Assembly: GCA_900468805.1 (NCBI GenBank)
Contig: UEIF01000021.1
Location: 311,397 to 375,396, forward strand
Source: Hyphomicrobiales bacterium
GTDB lineage: Bacteria; Pseudomonadota; Alphaproteobacteria; Rhizobiales; Rhizobiaceae
Length of the DNA: 64,000 nt
Direction: 5' to 3'
Under the pieces are notes generated by a model. That model was not told the DNA's origin, ran no database searches, and was given only the letters and a program-made list of their open reading frames with translations. This document shows, piece after piece, positions 8,343 to 15,857 of this stretch (positions within the stretch are counted from its first letter, which is position 1; each line of letters starts with the position of its first letter). The position numbers and the translations under genes were made by a program.

Positions 8343-9596
8343 ATGTCTGACTCTGCAATCCAAGACGTTGCCGGCCTGCAAACGGCCGATGAAGACCGTC
8401 AGAAACTCTATCTGACACGCGGTACCGGCGCCTATCGCCGCGCCAGCCTGGCTCTCTTCCTCTCAGGCTTCGCCACCTTCTCGCTGCTCTATTGCGTGCA
8501 GCCGCTGCTGCCGATCTTCGCTCAGGAATTTTCCGTCAGCCCGGCCGAGAGTTCGCTGACGCTCTCACTCTCCACCGGCTTCCTGGCGATTGCCATCGTC
8601 TGCGCCGCTGCCGTCTCGGAAGGGCTCGGCCGCCGCAGCCTCATGTCGATCTCGCTGGTTGGCGCAGCCGTGCTGACGATCGCCACCGCCTTTGCGCCCG
8701 ACTGGCATCTCATGCTGGTCATCCGCGCGCTGCAGGGCTTCGTGCTCGGCGGTGTTCCGGCCGTGGCCATGGCCTATCTCGCGGAGGAAATAGATCCGCG
8801 CGGGCTTGGCGCCACCATGGGCCTTTATGTCGGCGGTACGGCCTTCGGCGGCATGTCGGGGCGCGTGCTGACCGGCATATTCGCCGAATATCTTTCCTGG
8901 CGACCGGCTCTGTTCCTGATCGGCGCCATCGGCCTTGCCGCGGCGATCGGCTTCATCGCTCTACTGCCGCCGTCACGCAATTTCGTGCGTCGTGCAGGCT
9001 TCGATCCGCAGTTCCATCTGAAGTCCTGGCTCGGACATCTCGGCAATCCGGCTCTGCCCTTCATCTTCGCCATCGCCTTCTTCGCGATGGGTTCCTTCGT
9101 GACGATCTACAACTATGCCGGCTTCCGTCTCGTAGCGCCTCCCTACGACTTGAACCAGACCGAGCTCGGCCTGATCTTTACCGTTTATCTTTTTGGGATC
9201 GGCGCATCGTCGGTCGGCGGCATCCTTGGCGACCGGCTCGGTCATTTCAACGTTCTTCTGACGGGCATCGGCATCACCGCAGCCGGCTGCGCGCTGACGC
9301 TTTCAGCCTCTCTGCCGCTCATTGTCCTCGGCATCATCATCCTGACGAGCGGCTTCTTCACGACGCATTCGGTGGCGAGTGGTCTGGTCGGCAAACTTGC
9401 GGTCGGTACGAAAGGCCACGCCTCCTCGCTTTATATGCTCGCCTATTACATCGGCTCCAGCATCATGGGCTCGGCCGGAGGCTGGTTCTGGTCGATGGAG
9501 GGATGGGCGGCGATCGTGGTCTTCACGCTGGTCATGATGGCATTCGCGTTTCTGTCGGCACTCGCGGCACGCCAGCTCGCCCGGCGCCCGTCTTGA
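8343..9596 (+). CDS. MFS transporter (YnfM-like drug or sugar efflux type)
   Basis: A 417-residue protein with about twelve membrane segments. It has a cytosolic N-terminus of about 33 residues and then LALFLSGFATFSLLYCVQPLLPIFA, a first helix typical of the YnfM/arabinose-efflux group. The loop 2-3 motif appears as SEGLGRRSLM. AGGAAGGAA lies 7 bases before the ATG. It is divergent from a LysR regulator, the classical arrangement for an inducible exporter. Substrate unknown. Confidence 0.87.
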   Translation: MSDSAIQDVAGLQTADEDRQKLYLTRGTGAYRRASLALFLSGFATFSLLYCVQPLLPIFAQEFSVSPAESSLTLSLSTGFLAIAIVCAAAVSEGLGRRSLMSISLVGAAVLTIATAFAPDWHLMLVIRALQGFVLGGVPAVAMAYLAEEIDPRGLGATMGLYVGGTAFGGMSGRVLTGIFAEYLSWRPALFLIGAIGLAAAIGFIALLPPSRNFVRRAGFDPQFHLKSWLGHLGNPALPFIFAIAFFAMGSFVTIYNYAGFRLVAPPYDLNQTELGLIFTVYLFGIGASSVGGILGDRLGHFNVLLTGIGITAAGCALTLSASLPLIVLGIIILTSGFFTTHSVASGLVGKLAVGTKGHASSLYMLAYYIGSSIMGSAGGWFWSMEGWAAIVVFTLVMMAFAFLSALAARQLARRPS

Positions 9597-9616
9597 CTTC
9601 CGATCCGTAGTGACTA

Positions 9617-9636
9617 ATTTAACTGATAGGTTAAAT
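9617..9636. promoter_or_regulatory. palindromic operator-like site before the GFA gene
   Basis: Perfect seven-base arms ATTTAAC and GTTAAAT are separated by six bases, 18 bases before the GTG start at 9655. Palindromes of this AAC/GTT type are bound by small winged-helix repressors of the ArsR group. No such regulator gene lies in this neighbourhood, so the protein would act in trans. The arms are seen; the regulator class is inferred. Confidence 0.45.
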
Positions 9637-9654
9637 ACGAGTCGGAGGATCATC

Positions 9655-10056
9655 GTGAAGAAAACCTACCATGGAAGCTGCCATTGCGGCGCCATTGCCT
9701 ATGAGGCCGGGTTTGACCTTTCGGCCGGTACCTTCAAGTGCAATTGCTCGATCTGCCGCAAGAAGCGCAGCTGGCTGGCGATCGTGCAGCCGGCCGATTT
9801 CCGTCTGGTATCAGGCCGCGATCATTTGCGTGAATACCTCTTTGGCTCCGGCTCGATCCAGCATCTCTTCTGTGAGACCTGTGGCGTGGCCTCCTTCGCT
9901 CGCAACGACAACGAAACGATCGGCCCCTTCATCGCCGTTGCAGTCAACTGCCTCGATGATGCGGGTGCCGAAGAGCTTGCCGCGGCACCCATTGCCTATT
10001 TTGATGGTCTGCATGACCGCTACGACGCCGAGCCCGCGGAAAAGCGGCTTCTCTGA
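9655..10056 (+). CDS. GFA-family (glutathione-dependent formaldehyde-activating enzyme-like) zinc protein
   Basis: A 133-residue protein of the GFA/Mss4-like fold. Zinc-binding cysteines appear in CHCGA (near residue 8), CNCSICRKK (near residue 27) and FCETCGVASF. The GTG start is chosen because CGGAGGA lies 6 bases upstream and the protein then opens with the family sequence KKTYHGSCHCGA; an upstream GTG lacks a Shine-Dalgarno and would run through the palindrome. Most members are not proven to act on S-hydroxymethylglutathione, so enzymatic function is open. It is convergent with the hydratase of the ergothioneine operon. Confidence 0.85.
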   Translation: MKKTYHGSCHCGAIAYEAGFDLSAGTFKCNCSICRKKRSWLAIVQPADFRLVSGRDHLREYLFGSGSIQHLFCETCGVASFARNDNETIGPFIAVAVNCLDDAGAEELAAAPIAYFDGLHDRYDAEPAEKRLL

Positions 10057-10065
10057 CAACGGCTT

Positions 10066-11778
10066 TCAGCCGAGCCGGATATAGGGCACATCCTTCTTCG
10101 CCACCTCGTCCAGCGCCTCGTCATAACCGGCGTCAGCATAGCGCATGACGCCGAGCGCCGTATCGTTGGTAAGCGCATGGTCGAGACGTTCGTCGGCGGC
10201 TTGCGAGCCGTCGGCAACGACGGTGACGCCGCAGCTCGTCATGTAACCGGCATAGCCGCCGCCGCCCGAATGGACGACGACGAGGTCGGCCATCGAGGAG
10301 CAAAGCATCATCGCATCGATGAGCGGCCAGTCGGCGATGGCGTCAGAACCATCCTTCATGCGCTCGGTCATGATGTTCGGATGCGCCATGGCGCCGGCAT
10401 CGAGATGGTCTCGCGAGAAGGCGACAGGCCCCTTGAGCTCGCCATTCGCGACAAGTTCGTTGACGCGCCGCGCCAGCGCCGTGCGCTCGCCATGACCCAG
10501 CCACGCGATGCGCGCCGGCAGCCCCTCGAACGGAATGTGCTCACGCGCCAGCCGGATCCAGTTGGTGATGATCTTGTTGTCTGGGAACATCTCCAGCAGC
10601 AGGTCGTCGATTCTGGCGATATCGCTCTCCTCGCCCGACAGCGCCATCCACCGGAACGGCCCGATTGCGCGGGCAAAGAGCGGCCGCAAATAGGCTTCGG
10701 TGAAGATCGGAATGTCGAAGGCATTGGCAACGCCGCCCTCGCGGGCCTGCGTGCGGATAAGGTTACCGTTGTCGAAGACTTCCGATCCGCGCTTCTGGAA
10801 TTCCAGCATCGCGGTGACATGCTCGACGATCGAGGCGCGGCTGGCGGCCATGAGCTGGCCCTGGCCGTCGTCGCGCAGTCCCTTCACCTGATCGAGGCTC
10901 ATGCCTTTTGGCACATAGCCATAGACGAGGTCATGCGCCGAGGTCTGGTCGGTGACGATATCGGGCACAATGCCGCGCCGGACAATCTCGGGATAAACTT
11001 CTGCCGCATTGCCGACGAGACCGACGGAAAGCGCACGCTTTTCCTTGACCGCCGCATCGATCATCGAAAGCGCGCTATCGAGATCGGGTGCGATTTCCTG
11101 CAGGTAGCCGATCTGCTGGCGCTTACGGGCGCGTTCCGCATCGATATCGACGCAGAGGATGGCAGCCCCCGCCATGCGACCGGCAAGCGGCTGCGCCCCA
11201 CCCATGCCGCCAAGCCCTGCCGTCAGCACGAAACGCCCATGAAGATCGCCGCCGAAGCGGCGCTCGGCAATGCGCATGAAAATCTCATAGGTGCCCTGAA
11301 TGACGCCCTGGCTGCCGATATATTGCCAGGCGCCGGCCGTTAGCCCGCCCCAGCAGATCAGGCCCTTGCGCTGCAGTTCGTAGAAGACTTCGGCTCTCGC
11401 CCACTGGCCGACGATATTGCAGTTCGCCATGATGACCAGCGGCGCCTTGGCGTGGGTCTTCACGAGGCCGATCGGCTTGCCGGACTGGATGAGCAATGTC
11501 TGGTCCTCGTCCATTTCGGTCAGCGCCTTGACGATGCCCCGATGTGCCGGCCAGTTGCGGGCGGCCTTGCCGAGCGCGGCATAAACAACGAGATTATCCG
11601 GATCTTCGCCGACCGAGAGCACGTTTTCCAAGAGCCGCAGGAGCGCTTCCTGCCGCCAGCCCTTGGCGCGCAGCTCCGGCCCGCCGGGGATCGGAAATTT
11701 CGGATGGCGTGGATTGGCCTTGGGCATCTTGGGTTCCTCGTCTTTTGTCGTCGGCGCCTGAAGCACCTGTTCATTCAC
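10066..11778 (-). CDS. urocanate hydratase-family protein, probable thiourocanate hydratase
   Basis: A 570-residue HutU-family enzyme with the NAD-binding GLGGMGGAQP (residues 188-197), DQTSAHD (277-283) and DHLDAG (457-462). It departs from ordinary urocanate hydratase where the active site lies. The family's PARICWVGLG is PARIAWLGHG here (Cys to Ala at residue 425), and the HHGGGVGMGFSQHSG stretch is HSGGGGYAGYMTSCG (503-517). It is last in an operon with a lyase-fold enzyme lacking the MIO triad and three hydantoin-type genes, and there is no hutI or hutG. I therefore infer hydration of thiourocanate to 3-(5-oxo-2-thioxoimidazolidin-4-yl)propionate rather than histidine degradation. Its ATG overlaps the upstream TfoX-N gene by four bases. 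Confidence 0.72.
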   Translation of the reverse strand: MNEQVLQAPTTKDEEPKMPKANPRHPKFPIPGGPELRAKGWRQEALLRLLENVLSVGEDPDNLVVYAALGKAARNWPAHRGIVKALTEMDEDQTLLIQSGKPIGLVKTHAKAPLVIMANCNIVGQWARAEVFYELQRKGLICWGGLTAGAWQYIGSQGVIQGTYEIFMRIAERRFGGDLHGRFVLTAGLGGMGGAQPLAGRMAGAAILCVDIDAERARKRQQIGYLQEIAPDLDSALSMIDAAVKEKRALSVGLVGNAAEVYPEIVRRGIVPDIVTDQTSAHDLVYGYVPKGMSLDQVKGLRDDGQGQLMAASRASIVEHVTAMLEFQKRGSEVFDNGNLIRTQAREGGVANAFDIPIFTEAYLRPLFARAIGPFRWMALSGEESDIARIDDLLLEMFPDNKIITNWIRLAREHIPFEGLPARIAWLGHGERTALARRVNELVANGELKGPVAFSRDHLDAGAMAHPNIMTERMKDGSDAIADWPLIDAMMLCSSMADLVVVHSGGGGYAGYMTSCGVTVVADGSQAADERLDHALTNDTALGVMRYADAGYDEALDEVAKKDVPYIRLG

Positions 11779-12104
11779 TTCGCTGGCATCGGTTCCACAA
11801 AGGCAAGCGCCGCATCGATAAGGCGCCGCCGCATGGCATCGTCGCCATAGACATCGGCATTGGCTCGCACCCAGCCATGCATGATCCGCTCGCCCGACAG
11901 CATCTGGATTATGCCGGGCAGGGCCAGCGCCCAGCCATCATTGCCCTTGCCGAGACGGAGAAGCATGCCGTCATGGCGCGCGCAGCAGAGCAGGTTGCCA
12001 TTGAGCATAAACGCCCAGCCGCCGAACATGGATTTCTCGCTCAGGCCCGGCCGGTCGCGGAGCTCATCGCGCATCAGTTCTTCGAGACCAGGGTCGCGCG
12101 CCAT
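11775..12104 (-). CDS. TfoX N-terminal domain protein inside the catabolic operon
   Basis: A 109-residue stand-alone TfoX-N domain, recognised by KSMFGGWAFMLNGNLLCCARHDG around residues 24-46 (Phe-Gly-Gly then the small beta-sheet core). It is not the full competence regulator, since the C-terminal domain is missing. It starts three bases after the DUF917 stop and its own stop overlaps the hydratase start (ATGA), so it is translationally coupled in the middle of the pathway. Stand-alone TfoX-N proteins have no settled function. A role in binding a thiol or sulfide product, or in regulation, is speculation. Confidence 0.8.
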   Translation of the reverse strand: MARDPGLEELMRDELRDRPGLSEKSMFGGWAFMLNGNLLCCARHDGMLLRLGKGNDGWALALPGIIQMLSGERIMHGWVRANADVYGDDAMRRRLIDAALAFVEPMPAK

Positions 12105-12107
12105 GGC

Positions 12108-13205
12108 TCAAGCCCTCGTCTCCAACGCATAACGGGCTATCTCGATGCCCATCGCCTTTTCAACGGGCGGATAGACGGTCGGATCGAGCACGCTGGCCGA
12201 GAGCGGAATGATGTCCTTCGGCACATGCAGAATGAAGACATGCATGCCACCCTTGAGCTGGCCGACAGAGAGCGGCTCGCCCTCCTCGGAGAGCGTGGTA
12301 ATGACGGCCGGGAAGGTTGCGATACGCGTGCCGCTGGCGTCATCGACAGCCATATATTCGTTCATCACATGCAGGGTCACGGCTTTCTCGCCGGCGCCGA
12401 CCGTGATCGTGCCGATGTCGAAGGCTTCCTTCGTGTAGACGACATCCTTCTTGGTGATCGTACCCTCGGCGAGGATATGACCACCCGTTGTCTTGCAGAT
12501 CGCGTCGATGATGGCGGAGCCGCCTCTCTTTTCCGCTTCGATGATCGCCTCGCCGAGCTTCAGTGCCATCGAGATGCCGCCGAGTGCGGCATTCTTGCGC
12601 ACATAGGAAGCACGCAAGGGATTGCGGCAGCTGGCGATGAAGCCGCCGGACTGGTCAGCCGCTGCACGCAGCACCGGCGAGATCTTCGCCGTTGCGCCTT
12701 TGACCACCAATTCGATGTATCGGTTTTCAGCGCGATTGCCGCCAACGGCGGTCTGGATCATCTGCTCCGGCGAACCCGCCATGCCGATCGAGCCCATATC
12801 GCCGGTCGGATGGGCGCGGATATCGCCGACCGCGTCGACGACCTTGGTTCCGAGAATGGCGGAAGGCAGCCAGCCGTTCAGCGTCGAGGATTTGCCGTTC
12901 TGGCCGATGATCAGGCCGGACAGCTTCTCGCCGAGGGCCTCCTGCAGAAGCTGAACGGATTTCACGTAATCGATGCCCTGCATCTCCCAGGGCGTGGTGG
13001 AGGCCGGCGCGCCGATTGCCGCTGCCGTGGCGATCCAGTCACTGTCGCCGAGTTCTTCGACGGAGACGAGCTCAGGCTTGCCGACATTGACGGCAGCATA
13101 ACCGAGCATGCGGCCGTGATCGGCCCAGCCGCCACCACCGGCAGCGTAGACGGAACCGCCTTTGACGGCGGCTTCCACATCCTTCTCAACCAGTATGCGT
13201 CCCAT
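12108..13205 (-). CDS. DUF917-family protein, candidate thiohydantoin desulfhydrase
   Basis: A 365-residue DUF917 protein with the glycine-rich start VYAAGGGGWADHGRMLGY and the family core GDMGSIGMAGSPEQM. DUF917 proteins are found beside or fused to hydantoinase/oxoprolinase subunits. In this operon the one step lacking an obvious enzyme is removal of sulfur from the thiohydantoin, giving hydantoin-5-propionate, so I assign it by elimination. I also recall that the desulfhydrase studied in Burkholderia sp. HME13 is of this family, which should be verified. AAGGAG lies a few bases before the ATG, inside the end of the M20 gene, with a 20-base overlap. Confidence 0.6.
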   Translation of the reverse strand: MGRILVEKDVEAAVKGGSVYAAGGGGWADHGRMLGYAAVNVGKPELVSVEELGDSDWIATAAAIGAPASTTPWEMQGIDYVKSVQLLQEALGEKLSGLIIGQNGKSSTLNGWLPSAILGTKVVDAVGDIRAHPTGDMGSIGMAGSPEQMIQTAVGGNRAENRYIELVVKGATAKISPVLRAAADQSGGFIASCRNPLRASYVRKNAALGGISMALKLGEAIIEAEKRGGSAIIDAICKTTGGHILAEGTITKKDVVYTKEAFDIGTITVGAGEKAVTLHVMNEYMAVDDASGTRIATFPAVITTLSEEGEPLSVGQLKGGMHVFILHVPKDIIPLSASVLDPTVYPPVEKAMGIEIARYALETRA

Positions 13206-14466
13206 CGCCCATCTCCTTGATCACGTTCTGGTCCATCTCAAGCACCGCTTCAAAAAGTACGGCGGCGCCGAGCGCTATGTCGTCATTTTCAGCCCATTCA
13301 TCCGGCGAGTGGCTGCGGCCTTCCTTGCAGGGCACGAAGATCATCGCAGCCGGTGCGACACGCGCGATCCAGGCTGTGTCGTGGCCGGCCCCGGAAGCCA
13401 TGCGCCGGTGTTTTGCGCCAACCGTCTCGCAGGCCCGCTCCAGCTTGGAGAGCAGGCCCTTGTCGCTCGGTGTCGGAAGATTGTCGGAGATGCGGTTTGG
13501 CGGCGCGATTGTCACGCCAAAGGCGAAGGCGAGCCTTTCGGCGTGGCCGGTGAGCCAATGGCAGAAGGCCTCCATGTCGTCGCGGATTTCGGCACGCCCG
13601 TCGACCAGCAGAACGACACGCGACGGCACGACATTGGCGGCATTCGGCTCGATCCGGAACTCGCCGACGGTGGCCGCAAAATGGCCTGGCGTCTTGGCAA
13701 GCTCGCTTGCCGCATTGCGGATATCGATCACGAGCTGCGCAGCAGCGACCAGCGCATCGGCACGCGAATCCATCGGGGTCGTGCCGGCATGGTCGGCCCG
13801 GCCTTCCACGGTGATTTCGATGCGGGTGATGCCCGAAATTGCTGTGACGATACCGATATCCTTGCGCTCGTTTTCAAGCACCGGGCCCTGCTCGATATGC
13901 AGTTCCAGAAAGCCGGCGATATCGGGTTTGTTCTCATGGGTCAGGACGCCGGGCGATCCCCCGACCTCGGCAATGGCTTCGGCAAGGTCCCGACCATCGA
14001 CGCTGCGAGACAGCCACGCCTGCGGCAATTGCCCGGTCATGCCGCGGCTGCCAACGCAGGAAACGCCGAAGATGCTCACTTCCTCAGCCAGGAAGTCGAC
14101 GATTTCCAGATCATGGTCGAGGTGGATTTCCCGTTCCCGCAGCGACCGCGCAACTTCAAGTGCTGCGGCAACACCGGCAATGCCGTCGAAGCGACCGCCG
14201 TCAGGCACCGTATCGGAATGCGAACCGAGCATGATGATGCCGGATCCCGGTTTTAAGCCTTCCCGCCGACCAATCAGATTGCCCGACGCATCGATACGGG
14301 TTTCCAGGCCGATCGCACGCATACGCGCCTCAAGATAGGCGCGACCTTCGAGAAAGAGCGGCGAAAAAGCCCGCCGCGTCCAGGGACGATCGGGTTCGGT
14401 GATGGCGGAAAGAGCCTCAATATCGGCAGAGATCCGGCCAGGATTGACGGGCAGGTTGCGGCTCAT
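13186..14466 (-). CDS. M20-family N-carbamoyl-L-amino acid hydrolase, probably acting on N-carbamoylglutamate
   Basis: A 426-residue dinuclear metal amidohydrolase of the HyuC/AllC group. Metal ligands are visible as GSHSDTVPDGGRFDGIAGV (His and Asp), LAEEVSIFGVSCVGSR (Glu-Glu) and LELHIEQG (His), and the dimerisation lid as RADHAGTTPMDSRADA; near the C-terminus are GAGHDTAWIA and RSHSPDEW. It would hydrolyse a carbamoyl-amino acid to the amino acid, CO2 and ammonia. The start is the ATG whose A overlaps the upstream stop (ATGA at 14463-14466); a longer frame would sit inside the upstream gene. Allantoate amidohydrolase is the alternative, but no purine genes are near. Confidence 0.8.
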   Translation of the reverse strand: MSRNLPVNPGRISADIEALSAITEPDRPWTRRAFSPLFLEGRAYLEARMRAIGLETRIDASGNLIGRREGLKPGSGIIMLGSHSDTVPDGGRFDGIAGVAAALEVARSLREREIHLDHDLEIVDFLAEEVSIFGVSCVGSRGMTGQLPQAWLSRSVDGRDLAEAIAEVGGSPGVLTHENKPDIAGFLELHIEQGPVLENERKDIGIVTAISGITRIEITVEGRADHAGTTPMDSRADALVAAAQLVIDIRNAASELAKTPGHFAATVGEFRIEPNAANVVPSRVVLLVDGRAEIRDDMEAFCHWLTGHAERLAFAFGVTIAPPNRISDNLPTPSDKGLLSKLERACETVGAKHRRMASGAGHDTAWIARVAPAAMIFVPCKEGRSHSPDEWAENDDIALGAAVLFEAVLEMDQNVIKEMGDGTHTG

Positions 14467-15830
14467 GCGAGCACCTGGCGTGGCAGCGGGCGCACGAAGC
14501 GGCCGGAACCGGGTTCGGCCATAACCTTCGCACCTTCGGTGATTTTCTGTCCACGCAGCCAGGCGGCTGAAACCGTCCATGGCAGGCGGATACCATTATA
14601 GGGGCTCCAGCCGACGACATTGTTGCCGCTCGCAGAAGCGTCATAAACCCTCTCGTTGGGTTCGAGCACGACGATGTCGGCATCCTTGCCTGGCATCAGC
14701 GCGCCCTTGATGTGGTCCAAACGGAAATGTTTTGCCGGATTTTCGGCCATCAGCTTTGCCGCCCAGGTCAGGGGAATGCCACGCTCCAGCGCGCCCTTGA
14801 CGAAGAGCGGCACCATCACCTCCAGGCCTGGAACGCCGGATGCATTCGCCAGCATGTCGGGATTGGTCTTGCGGTTCTCCGACCAGCTCACGTGATCGGT
14901 CGACACCAACCAGACATTGCCTTCGGCGACCTTGCGCCACAGCGTTTCGACTTCGGCGCGCGGACGTACCGGCGGATTGATCTTCGCCTTGCCGCCGAGC
15001 CGCTTCACATCATTTTCCTCATCGAGCGTGAGGTAGTGGATGCAGCATTCCACAGTCGCCTCGAAGCCATCGCGGCGGTAGGCGCGGGCGATATCATAGC
15101 CGCGTCCGAGCGAGCAATGCACGACATGGGAGGGACAGCCGGTATTGGCGCCGGTCTCGAAGATCGTATGCATGGCAAGCAGTTCAGTGATCGGCGGCCG
15201 CGACAGGCCATGAGCGCGCCAGTCGGTAATGCCGCTTGCCTTCACCTGCTCCATGTAGGTGCGAACCGATTCGTCATCCTCGTTATGCACGCCGGCCGTC
15301 AGCCCGGTCGGGGCAATCGCCGCAAAGCAGGCGTCGAGCAGCGCAGGCGGGATGCGTGGGAAACGTTTGGGATCCGTGCCGAAAGTGGAGAATTTGAAGG
15401 CGGCGACGCCCGCCTGCACCATTTCGGCGATGCGCGCAGGACCTTCCTCAGGATCGATTGTGCCGTGGAGCGCAAAGTCCACACGTGCCTGCGGGCCGGC
15501 GTGATCAAGCTTCTTCTTTACCGCTTCGGCCGAGCAGACGAGATTGCCTTCGTCATAAGGCATATCGACGATAGTGGTCACACCGCCGGCCGCCGCCGAG
15601 CGCGTCGACCAGATGAAGTCCTCCTGATCCTTCTGCGACAGCGAATGAACCTGGGCGTCGATAGCGCCCGGCAAGATCATCGCCTTGCCGAGAAGATGCC
15701 GTTCCCTGGCCGCCGGCGGCACGCCGAGGCCGACTTCTGCGATCTTCCCGTCACGAACCGCGACATAACCGCTTTCGAGAATGCGCTCCGGCAGCACCAC
15801 CGTGCCCTGCAGAACGAGATCGAAATCCAT
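14463..15830 (-). CDS. cyclic amidohydrolase (hydantoinase/allantoinase-like), probable hydantoin-5-propionate hydrolase
   Basis: A 455-residue TIM-barrel amidohydrolase. Most of the dinuclear site is present: Lys146 in AAFKF (carboxylated in the family), His182 in GVHNED, His238 in HVVHCS and Asp312 in STDHVSW. The first metal motif, normally His-x-His after PGxxD, is Gln60-Val61-His62 here (PGAIDAQVH), so one metal ligand is replaced. The expected reaction is opening of hydantoin-5-propionate to N-carbamoylglutamate, the substrate of the next gene. It lies 27 bases after the lyase gene and couples to the M20 gene through ATGA. Allantoinase or dihydropyrimidinase are alternatives by family. 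Confidence 0.72.
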   Translation of the reverse strand: MDFDLVLQGTVVLPERILESGYVAVRDGKIAEVGLGVPPAARERHLLGKAMILPGAIDAQVHSLSQKDQEDFIWSTRSAAAGGVTTIVDMPYDEGNLVCSAEAVKKKLDHAGPQARVDFALHGTIDPEEGPARIAEMVQAGVAAFKFSTFGTDPKRFPRIPPALLDACFAAIAPTGLTAGVHNEDDESVRTYMEQVKASGITDWRAHGLSRPPITELLAMHTIFETGANTGCPSHVVHCSLGRGYDIARAYRRDGFEATVECCIHYLTLDEENDVKRLGGKAKINPPVRPRAEVETLWRKVAEGNVWLVSTDHVSWSENRKTNPDMLANASGVPGLEVMVPLFVKGALERGIPLTWAAKLMAENPAKHFRLDHIKGALMPGKDADIVVLEPNERVYDASASGNNVVGWSPYNGIRLPWTVSAAWLRGQKITEGAKVMAEPGSGRFVRPLPRQVLA

Positions 15831-15857
15831 GCCGCGTCTCCCTCGATAGGTCGCAAT

